The translations under genes were made by a program, and so were the position numbers. From DATAAM01 sp036260075 (GTDB taxonomy: Bacteria > Actinomycetota > Acidimicrobiia > Acidimicrobiales > JAHWLA01), in assembly GCA_036260075.1 (NCBI GenBank), contig DATAAM010000154.1, positions 1 to 6,231 of the forward strand: a stretch of DNA of 6,231 bases, written 5' to 3'. The notes under the pieces were generated by a model. It was given only the letters and a program-made list of their open reading frames with translations. It ran no database searches and had not been told where the DNA came from. This document shows, in pieces, positions 6,118-6,231 of this stretch; the stretch's first letter is position 1; each line of letters begins with the position of its first letter.

Positions 6118-6231
6118 GCTGCCCTAACGCGCCAGAGCGCTCGGTCGTCACGCCGCCACCGCAGGCGGGTCAGACGGCGCGCCCGGCCGGCCTTCTGCGG
6201 GACGCCGACCGGACCGAACGCGCGGCTTTGT
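6114..6231 (-). CDS. Possible 3' end of an upstream gene (partial)
   Basis: One minus-strand frame is open from the window edge through 38 codons and ends at a TGA (6116-6114) that overlaps the GTG start of the HTH gene as GTGA, the commonest operonic overlap. By hand count third-position GC is about 80%. The visible residues are very arginine-rich (ARRLTRLRWRRDDRALWRV), which can be a real basic tail but is also what a non-coding frame yields in GC-rich DNA. No family can be named. If it is not a gene, these bases are the HTH gene's upstream region, in which I see no convincing -35/-10 pair. Confidence 0.3.
   Translation of the reverse strand, partial: QSRAFGPVGVPQKAGRARRLTRLRWRRDDRALWRVRAA

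Noticed and set aside
6118..6150. GTGACG and GTTAGG spaced 17 bases before the HTH start
   Set aside because: The -10 match is poor and lies too close to the GTG, overlapping its ribosome site.

Overview
The window looks like chromosomal DNA of a high-GC Gram-positive bacterium, an actinobacterium. Base composition is strongly GC-rich, G or C dominates third codon positions, GTG is used as a start, and the main gene encodes an actinobacterial-style secreted RHS protein. Genus cannot be fixed from the sequence. Every gene I can support is on the minus strand, so transcription runs from high to low coordinates; no gene on the plus strand is convincing.

Reading in the direction of transcription: (1) 6231-6114 holds an open frame that may be the 3' end of a gene starting outside the window; its TGA would overlap the next start as GTGA. 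(2) 6117-5875 encodes an 80-residue helix-turn-helix protein. (3) 5875-5165 encodes a 236-residue protein I do not recognise; its ATG shares one base with the preceding TGA (TGATG), so the pair is probably translationally coupled. (4) The 269-base gap 5164-4896 holds a perfect AT-rich 26-bp palindrome, a GC-rich hairpin and a possible 46-residue leader ORF ending two bases before an ATG of the next gene. (5) 4880-1 is the first 1626 codons of a very large secreted RHS/YD-repeat protein, which fills about 78% of the window and runs off its left edge.

The RHS protein has, in order: a Sec-type signal peptide, a charged linker, an N-terminal beta-rich region, a DNRLRE-like domain, an Ig/Fn3-like domain, a PA14 domain, YD repeats, a second PA14 domain set into the YD array, and more YD repeats. 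By analogy with WapA-like and other RHS polymorphic toxins, the closing RHS core motif, any variable C-terminal toxin and any immunity gene would lie beyond coordinate 1 and cannot be judged here.

One possible reading (inference) is that a small DNA-binding protein and its coupled partner sit directly upstream of, and may control, a surface or secreted RHS effector, with the palindrome between them acting as terminator or operator.
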